Shown: positions 8,252 to 17,591, counted from the first letter of the stretch. The stretch: 64,000 nucleotides of DNA from Leucobacter sp. L43 (GCF_016597785.1 NZ_JAENJG010000001.1:682001-746000), one strand, 5' to 3'. Translations and numbers: made by a program. The notes: generated by a model from the letters alone, not told the origin.

Positions 8252-9003
8252 GACGGGCCCTCCACGTGCGCGCGACCCCCGACGAGTTCCACGAAGCGCT
8301 CCTCCAAGGTCGAGGAACCGCGCACCTCGCTCACGCTGCCTGCGGCGAGCACGCGCCCGGCCGCGATCACCGCCACGTGGTCGCACATGCGCTCAACCAG
8401 GTCCATGGAGTGACTCGAGACGATCACCGTGCCGCCGCCTCGCACGAAGCTCTGCAGGATGTCGCGAATGTTCGCGGCCGAGACCGGATCCACCGATTCG
8501 AACGGCTCGTCGAGCACGAGCAGCCGCGGCGCGTGCACCAGCGCGCACGCGAGCGCGATCTTCTTCGTCATCCCGGCCGAGTAGTCGACGACGAGCGTCT
8601 GCGCGGCGGCGTTGAGGTCGAGCATCGCGAGGAGGTCCGCGCACCGCCGCGCGACGGTCTCCCGGTCGAGGCCGCCGAGCAGCCCGGTGTACGTGATGAG
8701 TTGCTCGCCCGTCAGACGATCGAACAGCTTCACTCCGTCGGCGAGCACGCCCACGAGCTGCTTGGCCTCGGTCGGGTGCTGCCACACATCGACGCCGGTG
8801 ATGCGCACATGCCCGGCATCCGGCCTGAGTAGACCGGTCGCCATCGACAGCGTCGTCGTCTTGCCGGCGCCATTCGGCCCGACGAGGCCGAAGCACGATC
8901 CGGTCGGTACGTCGAGGGAGATCCCGTTGACGGCGATCTTCTCCCCGAAGCGCTTGGCGAGTTCGCGGATCTCAAGGGCGGGCGCGGTCACGGTCGCTTC
9001 CAT
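8233..9003 (-). CDS. ABC transporter ATP-binding protein
   Basis: This 256-residue ATPase carries Walker A GPNGAGKT (residues 42-49). A signature variant YSAGMTKK replaces the usual LSGGQ. Walker B is LLVLDEPFESVD, followed by the switch histidine in VSSHSMD. It belongs to the CcmA/ABC-2 exporter type and should energise the permease encoded immediately downstream. TAGGCT ends 6 nt before the ATG, so the mRNA may be leaderless. A terminator-like hairpin separates it from gltA upstream on the same strand. Confidence 0.9.
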   Translation of the reverse strand: MEATVTAPALEIRELAKRFGEKIAVNGISLDVPTGSCFGLVGPNGAGKTTTLSMATGLLRPDAGHVRITGVDVWQHPTEAKQLVGVLADGVKLFDRLTGEQLITYTGLLGGLDRETVARRCADLLAMLDLNAAAQTLVVDYSAGMTKKIALACALVHAPRLLVLDEPFESVDPVSAANIRDILQSFVRGGGTVIVSSHSMDLVERMCDHVAVIAAGRVLAAGSVSEVRGSSTLEERFVELVGGRAHVEGPSWLSRS

Positions 9004-9024
9004 GCCTTCAGCCTATCGAAATGA

Positions 9025-9044
9025 CGCGGCCCCACGGGGTCGCG
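9025..9044 (-). terminator. Terminator-like hairpin after gltA
   Basis: CGCGGCCCC and GGGGTCGCG pair over nine positions with a very tight turn. The hairpin lies 2 nt past the gltA stop and upstream of the ABC operon start. Confidence 0.55.
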
Positions 9045-9046
9045 GA

Positions 9047-10339
9047 TTACCGATCGAGGTGGCGCTCTCCCGAGCCGACGTACAGCTGCTGGGGGCGACC
9101 GATCTTCGTCTGCCCGTCTTCGCGAGCCTCGCGCCACTGCGCGATCCAGCCGGGCAGACGCCCGATCGCGAATAGCACCGTGAACATGCGGGTGGGGAAC
9201 CCCATCGCCTTGTAGATCACGCCGGTGTAGAAGTCGACGTTCGGGTAGAGCTTGCGCTCCTTGAAGTAGTCGTCTTCGAGCGCGATCTGCTCGAGCTCCT
9301 GCGCGAGGCCGAGCAGCGGGTCGTTCACGCCGAGCTCCTCGAGCACGCGGGCGGCGCTCTCCTTGACGATGCGCGCACGCGGATCGTAGTTCTTGTAGAC
9401 CCGGTGCCCGAAGCCCATGAGCTTCACGCCGTCTTCCTTGTTCTTGACCTTCTCGACGAATGTCTCGACGCTCTGGCCCGAGTCCCGGATGCGGGCGAGC
9501 ATGTCGAGCACGGCCTCGTTGGCTCCGCCGTGCAACGGGCCCGAAAGCGCGTTGATGCCCGCGGAGACGGAGGAGAACATATTCGCACCGGTCGAGCCGA
9601 CGAGGCGCACCGTCGATGTCGACGCGTTCTGCTCGTGGTCGGCGTGGAGGATGAGCAGCTTGTCGAGCGCGTCGACGAGCACCGGGTTCATGTCGTACTT
9701 CTCGGCCTTGTTGCCGAAGTTGAGCCGCAGGAAGTTCTCGACGAAGTTGAGGTTGTTGTCGGGGTAGAGGAACGCCTGGCCGATCGACTTCTTGTGCGCG
9801 TAGGCGGCGAGCACGGGAAGCTTGGCGAGCAGCCGGATCGTATTCACCTCGACGAACTCCGGCACCGCCGTGTCGAGTGACGACTCGTAGTACGTCGACA
9901 TCGTCTGCAGACCACCCGAGAGCACCGCCATCGGGTGCGCCGTGTGCGGCACGCCCTCGAAGTAGTACCGCATGTCTTCGTGCAGCAGGGTGTGCCGGCG
10001 GATCTCCTCATCGAACGCACCCAGCTGATCGGCCGTGGGCAGCTCGCCGTAGATCAGGAGGTAGGAGACCTCGAGGAAGGTGGAGTGCCTCGCGAGCTCT
10101 TCGATCGGGTACCCGCGGTAGCGCAGAATCCCCTCTTCGCCGTCGATGTACGTGATCTTCGACTTCGTCGACGCCGTGTTCACGAACCCGTAGTCGAGCG
10201 CCGTGTGCCCGCTCTGCTTGGTGAACGTGCTGACGTCGATCGCCGAGTGCCCATCGACCGCGTCGACGATCGGGAACTCGGCGGATCCGCCGGGGAAGGT
10301 CAGCTTGGCGGTGGCCGGGCCCTGCGTCGATTCGGTCAC
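9047..10339 (-). CDS. gltA: Citrate synthase
   Basis: This 430-residue type II (long, hexameric) citrate synthase condenses oxaloacetate with acetyl-CoA at the entry of the TCA cycle. Catalytic regions are present: [26 protein letters not shown], and FYTGVIYKAMG with the catalytic aspartate nearby. An N-terminal beta region (KLTFPGGSAEFP) marks the long form, unlike the shorter second citrate synthase encoded at 24642-25781. The gene appears monocistronic, with terminator hairpins on both sides. The ATG is preceded by GAGGAGACGACG. Confidence 0.95.
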   Translation of the reverse strand: MTESTQGPATAKLTFPGGSAEFPIVDAVDGHSAIDVSTFTKQSGHTALDYGFVNTASTKSKITYIDGEEGILRYRGYPIEELARHSTFLEVSYLLIYGELPTADQLGAFDEEIRRHTLLHEDMRYYFEGVPHTAHPMAVLSGGLQTMSTYYESSLDTAVPEFVEVNTIRLLAKLPVLAAYAHKKSIGQAFLYPDNNLNFVENFLRLNFGNKAEKYDMNPVLVDALDKLLILHADHEQNASTSTVRLVGSTGANMFSSVSAGINALSGPLHGGANEAVLDMLARIRDSGQSVETFVEKVKNKEDGVKLMGFGHRVYKNYDPRARIVKESAARVLEELGVNDPLLGLAQELEQIALEDDYFKERKLYPNVDFYTGVIYKAMGFPTRMFTVLFAIGRLPGWIAQWREAREDGQTKIGRPQQLYVGSGERHLDR

Positions 10340-10431
10340 GTCGTCTCCTCGTGAGGTCTCAATGCTGGCGCTGCGTCGGGTATGACACGGCCATTCCTAT
10401 CACCCTATCGGCTCCGAGGGGAACCGGGGGC

Positions 10432-10451
10432 TGCGGCACGGGGGTGCCGCA
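10432..10451 (-). terminator. Terminator hairpin after dapC
   Basis: TGCGGCAC and GTGCCGCA form a perfect 8-bp stem with a four-base loop about 50 nt past the dapC stop. Between it and the stop lies CTTGATGTGAAG (10467-10478), an imperfect palindrome of unknown meaning. Confidence 0.6.
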
Positions 10452-10500
10452 CTCGGCTCAGAATATCTTGATGTGAAGCGAAATGTCGATTCGGACGACG

Positions 10501-11616
10501 TCATCCCGCGGTCGGCGCCGAAGCGCGAATGCGCGCGGCGGCGGCGGCGATATCGGCGTCAGGGGCCGTCAGCGCCAACCGCACGTGCTGCGGCGACCGA
10601 TCGCCGTAGAAGTGGCCAGGGCCGACGACGATGCCGAGTTCCGCGAACTGCGCGACGGCGTCCCAGGCGTCGGTCCCGCGCGTCGCCCACAAGTAGAGGC
10701 CCGCCTCGCTGCCGTCGATCGCGAAGCCGGCCGCTTCGAGTGCCGGACGCAGCATGTCACGCCGCTCTCGGTACCGCGCACGCTGCTCCTCGACGTGCGA
10801 CTCGTCGGCGAGAGCCGCGAGCATCGCTGCCTGCACGGGCGCCGGAAGCATCAGACCCGCATGCTTGCGCACGGTGAGCAATCGGGCGACGAGCTCCGAG
10901 TCACCCGCGAGGAATGCGGCGCGATACCCGGCGAGGTTCGACTGCTTGCTCAAGGAGTACACGCTGAGCACGCCCCGGTGGTCATTGCCGACGACGCGCG
11001 GATCGAGGATGGACGGGATCGGGTGCTGATCCCACGGCGCGTCCCACCCGAACTCGGCGTAGCACTCGTCTCCGGCGATCACCGCGCCCAGCTCGCGTGC
11101 CCGCTCCACCGCGGCACGCAGTGCATCGATGTCGAGCACACGGCCATCGGGGTTCGACGGCGAGTTGATCCAGATCAGCTTCGTGTGCTCGGGCCAGGAG
11201 CCGGGATCATCGGAAGCGATCGCATCGGCGCCCACCAGCGCGGCACCCATTGCATAGCTCGGGTAGGCGACGGACGGGAAGACGACCGCCTCGCCCGCGC
11301 CGATCCCGAGCAGGAACGGCAGCAGAGCGACGAGCTCCTTGGAACCCACCGTCGGCAGCACCGCATCGGCATCGACGGCCACCCCGCGCCTCCGCCCGAA
11401 CCACTCCGCGATCGCCTCGCGCAGTGCGGACGAGCCGGCGGTCGCCGGATACGCGTGAGCGTCGGTCGCGGAGGCGAGCGCCTCGCGCACGGCGCGCGGC
11501 GTCGGATCGACCGGAGAGCCGATCGAGAGATTCAACGCCCCCTCGGGGTGCTCAGCGGCCCGCGCAGCGTACGGCTGCATCGCGTCCCACGGGTACTCGG
11601 GCAGTGCCTGACGCAT
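10501..11616 (-). CDS. dapC: N-succinyldiaminopimelate aminotransferase
   Basis: This 371-residue class I/II PLP-dependent aminotransferase is predicted to make N-succinyl-diaminopimelate. The PLP lysine lies in SVYSLSKQSNLAGYR. Other fold-type I landmarks are NSPSNPDGRVL and AGDECYAEFGW. The start ATG (MRQALPEYPWD) is taken because residues upstream of it are shadow sequence over the ferredoxin gene. It follows fdxA by 7 nt. The same pair (fdxC-dapC) is conserved in Mycobacterium, which supports DapC over other aminotransferases of this fold. Confidence 0.9.
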   Translation of the reverse strand: MRQALPEYPWDAMQPYAARAAEHPEGALNLSIGSPVDPTPRAVREALASATDAHAYPATAGSSALREAIAEWFGRRRGVAVDADAVLPTVGSKELVALLPFLLGIGAGEAVVFPSVAYPSYAMGAALVGADAIASDDPGSWPEHTKLIWINSPSNPDGRVLDIDALRAAVERARELGAVIAGDECYAEFGWDAPWDQHPIPSILDPRVVGNDHRGVLSVYSLSKQSNLAGYRAAFLAGDSELVARLLTVRKHAGLMLPAPVQAAMLAALADESHVEEQRARYRERRDMLRPALEAAGFAIDGSEAGLYLWATRGTDAWDAVAQFAELGIVVGPGHFYGDRSPQHVRLALTAPDADIAAAAARIRASAPTAG

Positions 11617-11623
11617 ATGGGGT

Positions 11624-11944
11624 CTACTCGCCCTGCGGCGGCAGCGCTGCGATGATCGGGTGATCGAAATCGTACGCCCCGGTCTTCGCGGCTCCGCCCG
11701 GCGAACCGATCTCGTCGAAGAACTCGACGTTGGCCTTGTAGTAGTCGGCCCACTCCTCCGGCAGATCGTCCTCGTAGTAGATCGCCTCGACCGGGCACAC
11801 CGGTTCGCAGGCTCCGCAGTCGACGCACTCATCCGGGTGGATGTAGAGCGACCGTTCGCCCTCGTAGATGCAGTCGACTGGGCACTCGTCCACGCACGCG
11901 CGATCTTTCACGTCGACGCACGGAAGAGCGATCACGTACGTCAC
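11624..11944 (-). CDS. fdxA: 7Fe ferredoxin
   Basis: This 106-residue ferredoxin has cysteines at 9, 17, 21 and 25 and a second set [11 protein letters not shown] (40, 43, 46, 50). The pattern matches a [3Fe-4S]/[4Fe-4S] seven-iron ferredoxin. It closely resembles mycobacterial FdxC, including the C-terminal GSPGGA element. It shuttles electrons in the cytosol; its partners are unknown. The GTG-proximal region has AAAGG before the start. It is co-transcribed with dapC, though no direct functional link is established. Confidence 0.93.
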   Translation of the reverse strand: MTYVIALPCVDVKDRACVDECPVDCIYEGERSLYIHPDECVDCGACEPVCPVEAIYYEDDLPEEWADYYKANVEFFDEIGSPGGAAKTGAYDFDHPIIAALPPQGE

Positions 11945-12007
11945 GGGAACCGCCTTTCGCTCGGGAGGCGCCGGGAAGACCCGGCTGCTTCCATCCTACT
12001 CTCGGGC

Positions 12008-12032
12008 GCGGGGCGCCTCGTCGGCACCCCGC
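12008..12032 (-). terminator. Intrinsic terminator of the alpha-glucoside operon
   Basis: On the minus strand GCGGGGTGCC and GGCGCCCCGC form a 10-bp stem, including one G-U pair, with a five-base loop. It begins 2 nt after the GH65 stop. On the plus strand that pair is a mismatch, so it probably acts on the minus strand. Confidence 0.7.
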
Positions 12033-12034
12033 GA

Positions 12035-14581
12035 TCACTCCTCGAACGGTCGCGTGGGAATCGACGTGGTGACCACCGGGACCTCGAAGGAGAGCTCTGG
12101 CACCACGCCGGTGTCGCCCTCGCGGGGCAGCATGCCGGCCGACAGACCCGCGAACGATCCCAGATTCGGCCCCTGGTCCGGCAGTGCGACCTCGACGGGC
12201 GCGCCCGCGACGATGCGCACATCCTGCTCGCGCACCCGCACCACCACCGGGCCTTCGCCCTCGAGGAGTTCGAAACGGATCCGATCGCGCTCCAGGCGCA
12301 CCTCGAAGCGCTCCCCCCTCCACTCGAGCCGGAACTCGAGAGAGCCCCAGTGATCCGGGAGCCGCGGGTCGAAGGTCAGCTGGCGCCCGACGTCGCGCAT
12401 GCCGGCGAAGCCCTGGACGAGCATCATCCACACCCCGCCGGTCGACGCGATGTGCACGCCGTCCGCCGCATTGCCGTGGAGGTTGTCGAGATCGACGCGC
12501 AGCGCATGATCGAAGTACTGGTACGCGAGATCCCGGTACCCGACCTCAGCCGCGATGATCGACTGCACGACCGCCGAGAGCGTCGAGTCGCCCGTGGTGA
12601 GGGCGTCGTAGTAGTCGAAGTCGCGACGCTTCTCATCGAGCCCGAACTCATTGCTCGCGAGCAGCAGCGCCAGCACGACATCCGCCTGCTTGAGCACCTG
12701 GAAGCGGTAGATGACGAGCGGGTGGAAGTGCAGCAGCAGCGGCTTCTGCTCGGGCGGCGTGGCCGCGAGATCCCAGACCTCGCGATCCAGGAAGTGCGCG
12801 TCCTGCGGGTGAATCCCGAGCTCTGGCGAGTACGGAACGGTCATGCCCTCAGCCGCACGCTCCCAGGCATCGATCTCGTCATTGGTCAGCCCCAGGCGGT
12901 CGACGAGCACGCCGTAGTCGTTCGGCGCCTCGGCGGCGAGCCTCCGCGTCACCTCGACCGCGAAGCGCAGATTGAATCGCGCCATGACGTTCGTGAAGAG
13001 GTTGTCGTTGACGACGGTCGTGTACTCGTCGGGGCCGGTGACGCCGTGGATGTGGAAGCGATCCGCCCCCTCGGCATCGCGCCGCCAGAACCCGAGACTC
13101 GCCCACAGGCGGGCCGTCTCCACGGCGATATCGGAGGCCCCGGAGAGCACGTATTCGAGATCGCCCGTCGCCGCGACGTAACGCGCGAGCGCGTAGGTGA
13201 TGTCGGCGTTGATGTGGTACCCGGCAGTGCCGGCCGCGTAGTACGCGCTCGCCTCCTCGCCGTTGATCGTGCGCCACGGGAACAGGGCGCCGTCCTCGTT
13301 CAGCATCGCGGCCCGCATCCGCGCCTGGGGCAGCATCCGCTGGCGGGCGCGGAGAGCGTTGCGCGCCCAGAGCGGCGACGTGTAGGTCAGGAACGGCAGG
13401 ACGTAGATCTCGGTATCCCAGAAGTAGTGACCACCGTATCCCGAACCCGTCAGACCCTTCGCCGCGATGCCTCGTCCGTCGGCTCGCGCGGATGCCTGGG
13501 CGACCTGGAAGAGGTTCCACCGGATGGCCTGCTGCACCCCGGGATCCGCATCGACGCGCACGTCGCTTCGATCCCAGAACGCTTCGAGGTACGCGCGCTG
13601 CTTCTCCCACCTCGCGTCGCGCGGCTCGGCATTCGAGCTGTTCAGCGAGTGGATGCAGCGGTCGATCATCTCGGAGACCACCGCCGTCGAAGAGTAGTGG
13701 TAGGCGACCGTCTTGACGAGGTGCACGGTGCGCCCCTGCTGCGCGGTGCCCTGGTAGACGTGGCGCACGCGATCCTGCGACTTGTCGATGCGGTGCCGCC
13801 AGTTGCCGTCACCGTCTTCGCTGTCGCCGCCGTCGAAGTGGTGCTCGACCCCGACGCCGAGCGTCATCCGCGAGTCGTGCACGCGGTAGCTGAGCACCGA
13901 CCGCCCGCCGTCGTGGAGCACCTGGCCCGGATCGAGGATGCGCTCGGTGAACTGCTCAGCCTGGCGAGGGTCCGAGGTGCCCTTCGCGGGCGTCGGCGTC
14001 TCCGTGTTGACCCGGCCCAGATCCTGGCGGTTCACGATGAGGCTGCTGACGGTGAGATCGGCGTCGGCATCCAGCACAGTGATGCGCATCTCGATCGTTG
14101 CGAGGTGACGATCCGCGAACGAGACCATGCGGCGGGTATCGACCCGGACCCGCTTGCCCGTCGGAGTGAGCCACAGCAGTGACCGCGTCAGCGTTCCGGC
14201 TCTGAGGTCGAGGATCCGCCGCATGTCGAGGATGTCGGAGGACTCCAGGTTGAGCCGCTCGTCATCGACGTAGATCCGGATCGTCTTCGCGTCGGGCACA
14301 TTCACGATCGTCTGACCGTGCTCCGCGAAACCGTACGCGTTCTCAGCATGCCTGATCTGCCAGGTCTCGTGCAGTCCGTTGAGGAACGTGCCGTGGCTGC
14401 CGAGCGGCAGCCCCTCCTCATGGTTGCCTCGCATGCCGAGGTACCCGTTGCCGAGGGAGAAAATCGTCTCGTCCTCCCCCGCGCGCGCCGCGTCGATCTC
14501 GCGCACGACGATGCGCCACGGGTCGTCGCCGAAGTCACGGCGCAGTTCTTTCAACGGTCCGTCGAACGACTCGGGGCTCAT
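12035..14581 (-). CDS. GH65 alpha-glucoside phosphorylase
   Basis: This 848-residue enzyme has the glycoside hydrolase family 65 layout. An N-terminal beta-sandwich (FSLGNGYLGMRGN near residue 43) leads to an (alpha/alpha)6 barrel and a small C-terminal beta domain. The catalytic acid is Glu519 in VTGPDEYTTV. SGYGGHYFWDTEIYV and the phosphate-region motif KQADVVLALL are also present. Members cleave maltose, trehalose, kojibiose or nigerose with phosphate, giving beta-glucose 1-phosphate and glucose; the exact substrate is not readable here. The neighbouring HAD beta-phosphoglucomutase overlaps by 4 nt (ATGA) and would convert that product to glucose 6-phosphate. The last gene of the uptake operon, it is followed by a terminator. 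Confidence 0.9.
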   Translation of the reverse strand: MSPESFDGPLKELRRDFGDDPWRIVVREIDAARAGEDETIFSLGNGYLGMRGNHEEGLPLGSHGTFLNGLHETWQIRHAENAYGFAEHGQTIVNVPDAKTIRIYVDDERLNLESSDILDMRRILDLRAGTLTRSLLWLTPTGKRVRVDTRRMVSFADRHLATIEMRITVLDADADLTVSSLIVNRQDLGRVNTETPTPAKGTSDPRQAEQFTERILDPGQVLHDGGRSVLSYRVHDSRMTLGVGVEHHFDGGDSEDGDGNWRHRIDKSQDRVRHVYQGTAQQGRTVHLVKTVAYHYSSTAVVSEMIDRCIHSLNSSNAEPRDARWEKQRAYLEAFWDRSDVRVDADPGVQQAIRWNLFQVAQASARADGRGIAAKGLTGSGYGGHYFWDTEIYVLPFLTYTSPLWARNALRARQRMLPQARMRAAMLNEDGALFPWRTINGEEASAYYAAGTAGYHINADITYALARYVAATGDLEYVLSGASDIAVETARLWASLGFWRRDAEGADRFHIHGVTGPDEYTTVVNDNLFTNVMARFNLRFAVEVTRRLAAEAPNDYGVLVDRLGLTNDEIDAWERAAEGMTVPYSPELGIHPQDAHFLDREVWDLAATPPEQKPLLLHFHPLVIYRFQVLKQADVVLALLLASNEFGLDEKRRDFDYYDALTTGDSTLSAVVQSIIAAEVGYRDLAYQYFDHALRVDLDNLHGNAADGVHIASTGGVWMMLVQGFAGMRDVGRQLTFDPRLPDHWGSLEFRLEWRGERFEVRLERDRIRFELLEGEGPVVVRVREQDVRIVAGAPVEVALPDQGPNLGSFAGLSAGMLPREGDTGVVPELSFEVPVVTTSIPTRPFEE

Positions 14582-15282
14582 CCCAGCAACTCCTCAAGAT
14601 CGGAAACGACGATGTCCGCTCCTGCGGCGAGCAGCGCCTCGCGACCGGCGCCGCGGTCGACGCCGACGACGAGACCGAATCCGCCTGCGCGGCCAGCTGC
14701 GACTCCCGACGCTGCGTCTTCGAATACGACGGTGCGCGCCGGGTCGGCTCCGAGCAGCTCGGCGCCGCGCAGGAAGGTATCGGGCGCCGGCTTCCCCGGC
14801 AGCCCCTCGCGCGCAGCGACGACGCCGTCGACCACCGCACGGAAGCGGTCGGTCAAACCGGCCGCGCGCAGCACCGGTTCGGCGTTCCGGGAGCTCGAGA
14901 CCACCGCGAGCGGGGCCCCGCGCTCCGCCAGGTGATCGAGCAAGCGCACCGACCCCGGATAGGCCGCGATCCCGTCGCGCTCGAGCACCTCGACGAATGC
15001 GGCGTTCTTGCGATTGCCAACGCCGCGCACCGAGGTGAAGCCCTCGTCGAGGTCGGCGCCCTGAGGCAGTGCGACCCCGCGTCCGGTGAGCAGCGCTTCG
15101 ACTCCCGCGAACCGGGGGCGCCCGTCGAGGAACGCGAAGTACTCGCGCCCCTCGTACGGCGCCTCCCCGCGCGACGCGAAGAACGCGTCGAACGTCTCCT
15201 GCCAGGCCCGTTTGTGAAGTTCGACGGTAGGCGTGATCACCCCGTCGAGGTCGAAGAGATACGCGTCGTACCGATCGATCAC
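14578..15282 (-). CDS. Beta-phosphoglucomutase-like HAD hydrolase
   Basis: This 234-residue HAD-superfamily protein has the nucleophile motif FDLDGV (Asp11, acid/base Asp13). It also has VVSSSRNAEPVL, the lysine in GKPAPDTF, and the metal-binding EDAASGVAAG. A helical cap occupies about residues 17-85, with the arginine region DGRPRFAG. The family includes beta-phosphoglucomutase, which interconverts beta-glucose 1-phosphate and glucose 6-phosphate. Coupling to GH65 through an ATGA overlap strongly supports that role over a simple phosphatase. The upstream permease gene ends 21 nt away. Confidence 0.88.
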   Translation of the reverse strand: MIDRYDAYLFDLDGVITPTVELHKRAWQETFDAFFASRGEAPYEGREYFAFLDGRPRFAGVEALLTGRGVALPQGADLDEGFTSVRGVGNRKNAAFVEVLERDGIAAYPGSVRLLDHLAERGAPLAVVSSSRNAEPVLRAAGLTDRFRAVVDGVVAAREGLPGKPAPDTFLRGAELLGADPARTVVFEDAASGVAAGRAGGFGLVVGVDRGAGREALLAAGADIVVSDLEELLG

Positions 15283-15303
15283 CCGGTAGTTTCCTTCCCG
15301 TTG

Positions 15304-16239
15304 CTACTTTTGCGAGCCGGCCAGGAGCGCCTGCACGAAATACCGCTGGAACGCGAAAAACACTATCAGCGGAACGATCATCGAGAGGAAGGCTCCCGCC
15401 GAAAGTACGTCGATATTCGCTCCGAATTGCCTGAGTTGCGATTGGATCGCCACGGTGAGCGGCTGCGAATCGGTATTCGTGAAGATCAACGCCACGAGCA
15501 TGTCGTTCCACGTCCACAGAAACTGGAAGATGGCGAGCGACGCGATCGCCGGCAGTCCGAGCGGCAACATGATCTTGAAGAAGATCAACCAGTCGCGCGC
15601 GCCGTCGATCCGCGCCGCCTCCAACAACTCCTCCGGCACCTGCGAGAAGAAGTTCCGCAGGAGGAAGATCGCGAACGGGAGACCGAATGCGGTGTGGAAG
15701 AGAATCACTCCGACGACGCTTCCGAAGATGCCCATCGCCCCGAAGAGGCGCGCCAGTGGGATCAGCGCGACCTGCAACGGCACGGCGAGCAGCACGATCA
15801 CCGCGATGAAGAGCCAGTCCCTGCCGGGGAACCGCATCCACGCGAACGCGTACGCCGCGAGCGCGCCGATGATCACGACGAGCAGCGTCGTCGGCACGGC
15901 GATGATGATCGTGTTGACGAACGAGCCGGTGATCGTCGGATTCGTGAGGAGATTCCCGTAGTTCTCGAGTGTCAGCTCAGCCGGCTTCGTCAGCACCGTC
16001 CACCACCCGCTCGACGCGTTGTCGCCGGCGGTGCGGAACGACGTCAGCAGCAGGCCGATCGTCGGGACGAGCCAGAACACCGCGACGATCACCAGAACGG
16101 CATGCACGATACCGCTGCTGGCGACGCGCGCGATCCGCGACCCGAGGCTCTGCTTGCGCCGCTTCACCGGACCATCCGGCTTCGCGCCCGTGCGCCCCTC
16201 GGGCCGGACCGGGGCCTCATTGTGCACCTGCGACGTCAT
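15304..16239 (-). CDS. Alpha-glucoside ABC transporter permease, MalG/AglG-type
   Basis: This 311-residue permease has six predicted helices after a charged cytosolic N-terminus of about 50 residues. The EAA loop is EAARIDGARDWLIFFKIMLPLGLP, the site contacted by the ATPase. A long frame upstream exists, but MTSQVHNEAP is the plausible start because it overlaps the stop of the previous permease (ATGA). It pairs with that MalF-type permease and with the binding lipoprotein. No ATPase lies in the operon, so a shared MsiK-like ATPase elsewhere is inferred. Confidence 0.9.
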   Translation of the reverse strand: MTSQVHNEAPVRPEGRTGAKPDGPVKRRKQSLGSRIARVASSGIVHAVLVIVAVFWLVPTIGLLLTSFRTAGDNASSGWWTVLTKPAELTLENYGNLLTNPTITGSFVNTIIIAVPTTLLVVIIGALAAYAFAWMRFPGRDWLFIAVIVLLAVPLQVALIPLARLFGAMGIFGSVVGVILFHTAFGLPFAIFLLRNFFSQVPEELLEAARIDGARDWLIFFKIMLPLGLPAIASLAIFQFLWTWNDMLVALIFTNTDSQPLTVAIQSQLRQFGANIDVLSAGAFLSMIVPLIVFFAFQRYFVQALLAGSQK

Positions 16240-17585
16240 CAGCCACGCTCCGCTCTGAATCTGCGTACGTTCACGATCATCGAGGGCAGCACGAGGATCA
16301 GGAGCAGGATCGCGAGCGCTGAACCCAGACCCTGGTTGTTGCCGCCGCCGAAGGAGACCGTCCACATCTCGACCGCGATGACGTTCGCCGCCGGTTTCGA
16401 CGCGCCGGGCGGTATCACGTAGACGAGATCGAAGATCTTCAGCACGTTGATGATCAGCGTCACGAAGACCACGAGGAGTACCGGGGCGAGCAGTGGAGCG
16501 GTGATCTTCGAGAAGACCTGCCACTCGTTGGCACCGTCCGTGCGCGCCGCATCCTGCAAGGAGCGGTCCATCGCCGACAGACCCGAGGCGATCATCACCA
16601 TCGCGAAGCCGGCCCAGATCCAGATGTAGGCCAGGATCACGACGACGTTGATCCACGAGGCGCTGAGCCAGGAGACACCGGCCGCGCCCTCGCCGAAGTT
16701 CGACGCGGGCAACGCGATGCGGTACGAACTGCCCGCATCCAGCCCGTCGATCGTGTACGTTCCCCCGGCACCCGTCGTGGCGTACCCGCGGATCGATCCA
16801 TCGACGTCGACGGCGTCGACGCGCACGCCCTCGAGCCCCGTCTTTCCCGCTTCGAGCTCGCCGTCCGTGCCTCCGCCTCCGTGCACGACGTCGAGAAAGA
16901 CCGTGCCGGAGATCTGCGTGTCACCGGGAGCGCTCGCGGCCCGAGCCTCGCTCGAGCCTTCCGGGAGCGCGCTGCGTTTGACTCCGATGAGCGGGAAATC
17001 GACGGTCTCCCCCGCCGTGACCTCCTGGGTCGAGGCGATGATGCCCTGGTCGGCTTCGATCCCGACGCCCTCGCGAGGCTTCGCGCCCGGATAGCTCGCC
17101 TGGTCGGTGAAGATGCTCTGCACCCCGGTGATCGCGGCGTTCACGACTCCGAGCTGGGGGCTCTCCTGGAACATGCCGCGGAAGATGACGCCCGCGGCGA
17201 GCATCGAGATCGCCATCGGCATGAACACGATGAGCCGGAAGGCGGTCTTCCACCCGATCTTGTCGACGAGCACCGCCAGCAGCAGACCGATGATGGTCAC
17301 CGTGACGGGAGCAACGATTACCCACACGAGGTTGTTGCGGATAGCCGTGAACGTCGTGTCGTTCGTGAACATCGTGACGTAGTTCTCCCACCCCACGAAG
17401 GCGGTGCCGGAGCGGTCGAACAACGATCTGATGACCGTGTAGACGATCGGGTACACCACGAGAGCGCCGAGGGCGAGCAGGGCGGGGCCGAGGAACGACC
17501 CCACCAGCAACCACTGGCGCAGACGGCCCCGGTGGCGCACGCTCCCACTGCGAAGCGCGATGGGGACCGTCTGCGTGCGGCTCAC
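16239..17585 (-). CDS. MalF/AglF-type permease with an inserted extracellular beta domain
   Basis: This 448-residue permease is longer than the usual 300 or so. Helices lie near residues 28-52, 85-108, 115-136, 310-335, 362-380 and 418-440. The EAA loop AARTDGANEWQVFSKITAP is intact. Between the third and fourth helices, residues 141-306 form an added segment on the extracellular side. Its part at about 222-295 (QISGTVFLDV, GLEGVRVDAVD, TTGAGGTYTIDGL) looks like an SdrD B-type/prealbumin-like sandwich. E. coli MalF has an unrelated-looking domain (P2) at the comparable loop that contacts the binding protein. The insertion may do the same here, which is inference. It is coupled to the next permease by an ATGA overlap. 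Confidence 0.85.
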   Translation of the reverse strand: MSRTQTVPIALRSGSVRHRGRLRQWLLVGSFLGPALLALGALVVYPIVYTVIRSLFDRSGTAFVGWENYVTMFTNDTTFTAIRNNLVWVIVAPVTVTIIGLLLAVLVDKIGWKTAFRLIVFMPMAISMLAAGVIFRGMFQESPQLGVVNAAITGVQSIFTDQASYPGAKPREGVGIEADQGIIASTQEVTAGETVDFPLIGVKRSALPEGSSEARAASAPGDTQISGTVFLDVVHGGGGTDGELEAGKTGLEGVRVDAVDVDGSIRGYATTGAGGTYTIDGLDAGSSYRIALPASNFGEGAAGVSWLSASWINVVVILAYIWIWAGFAMVMIASGLSAMDRSLQDAARTDGANEWQVFSKITAPLLAPVLLVVFVTLIINVLKIFDLVYVIPPGASKPAANVIAVEMWTVSFGGGNNQGLGSALAILLLILVLPSMIVNVRRFRAERG

Positions 17586-17591
17586 TGCCCG

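Noticed and set aside
11660..14182. Very long open frame on the plus strand opposite the GH65 gene
   Set aside because: The translation is Arg/Val/His-rich without any domain, while the minus strand encodes a complete GH65 enzyme with its catalytic motif. It is a high-GC antisense shadow.
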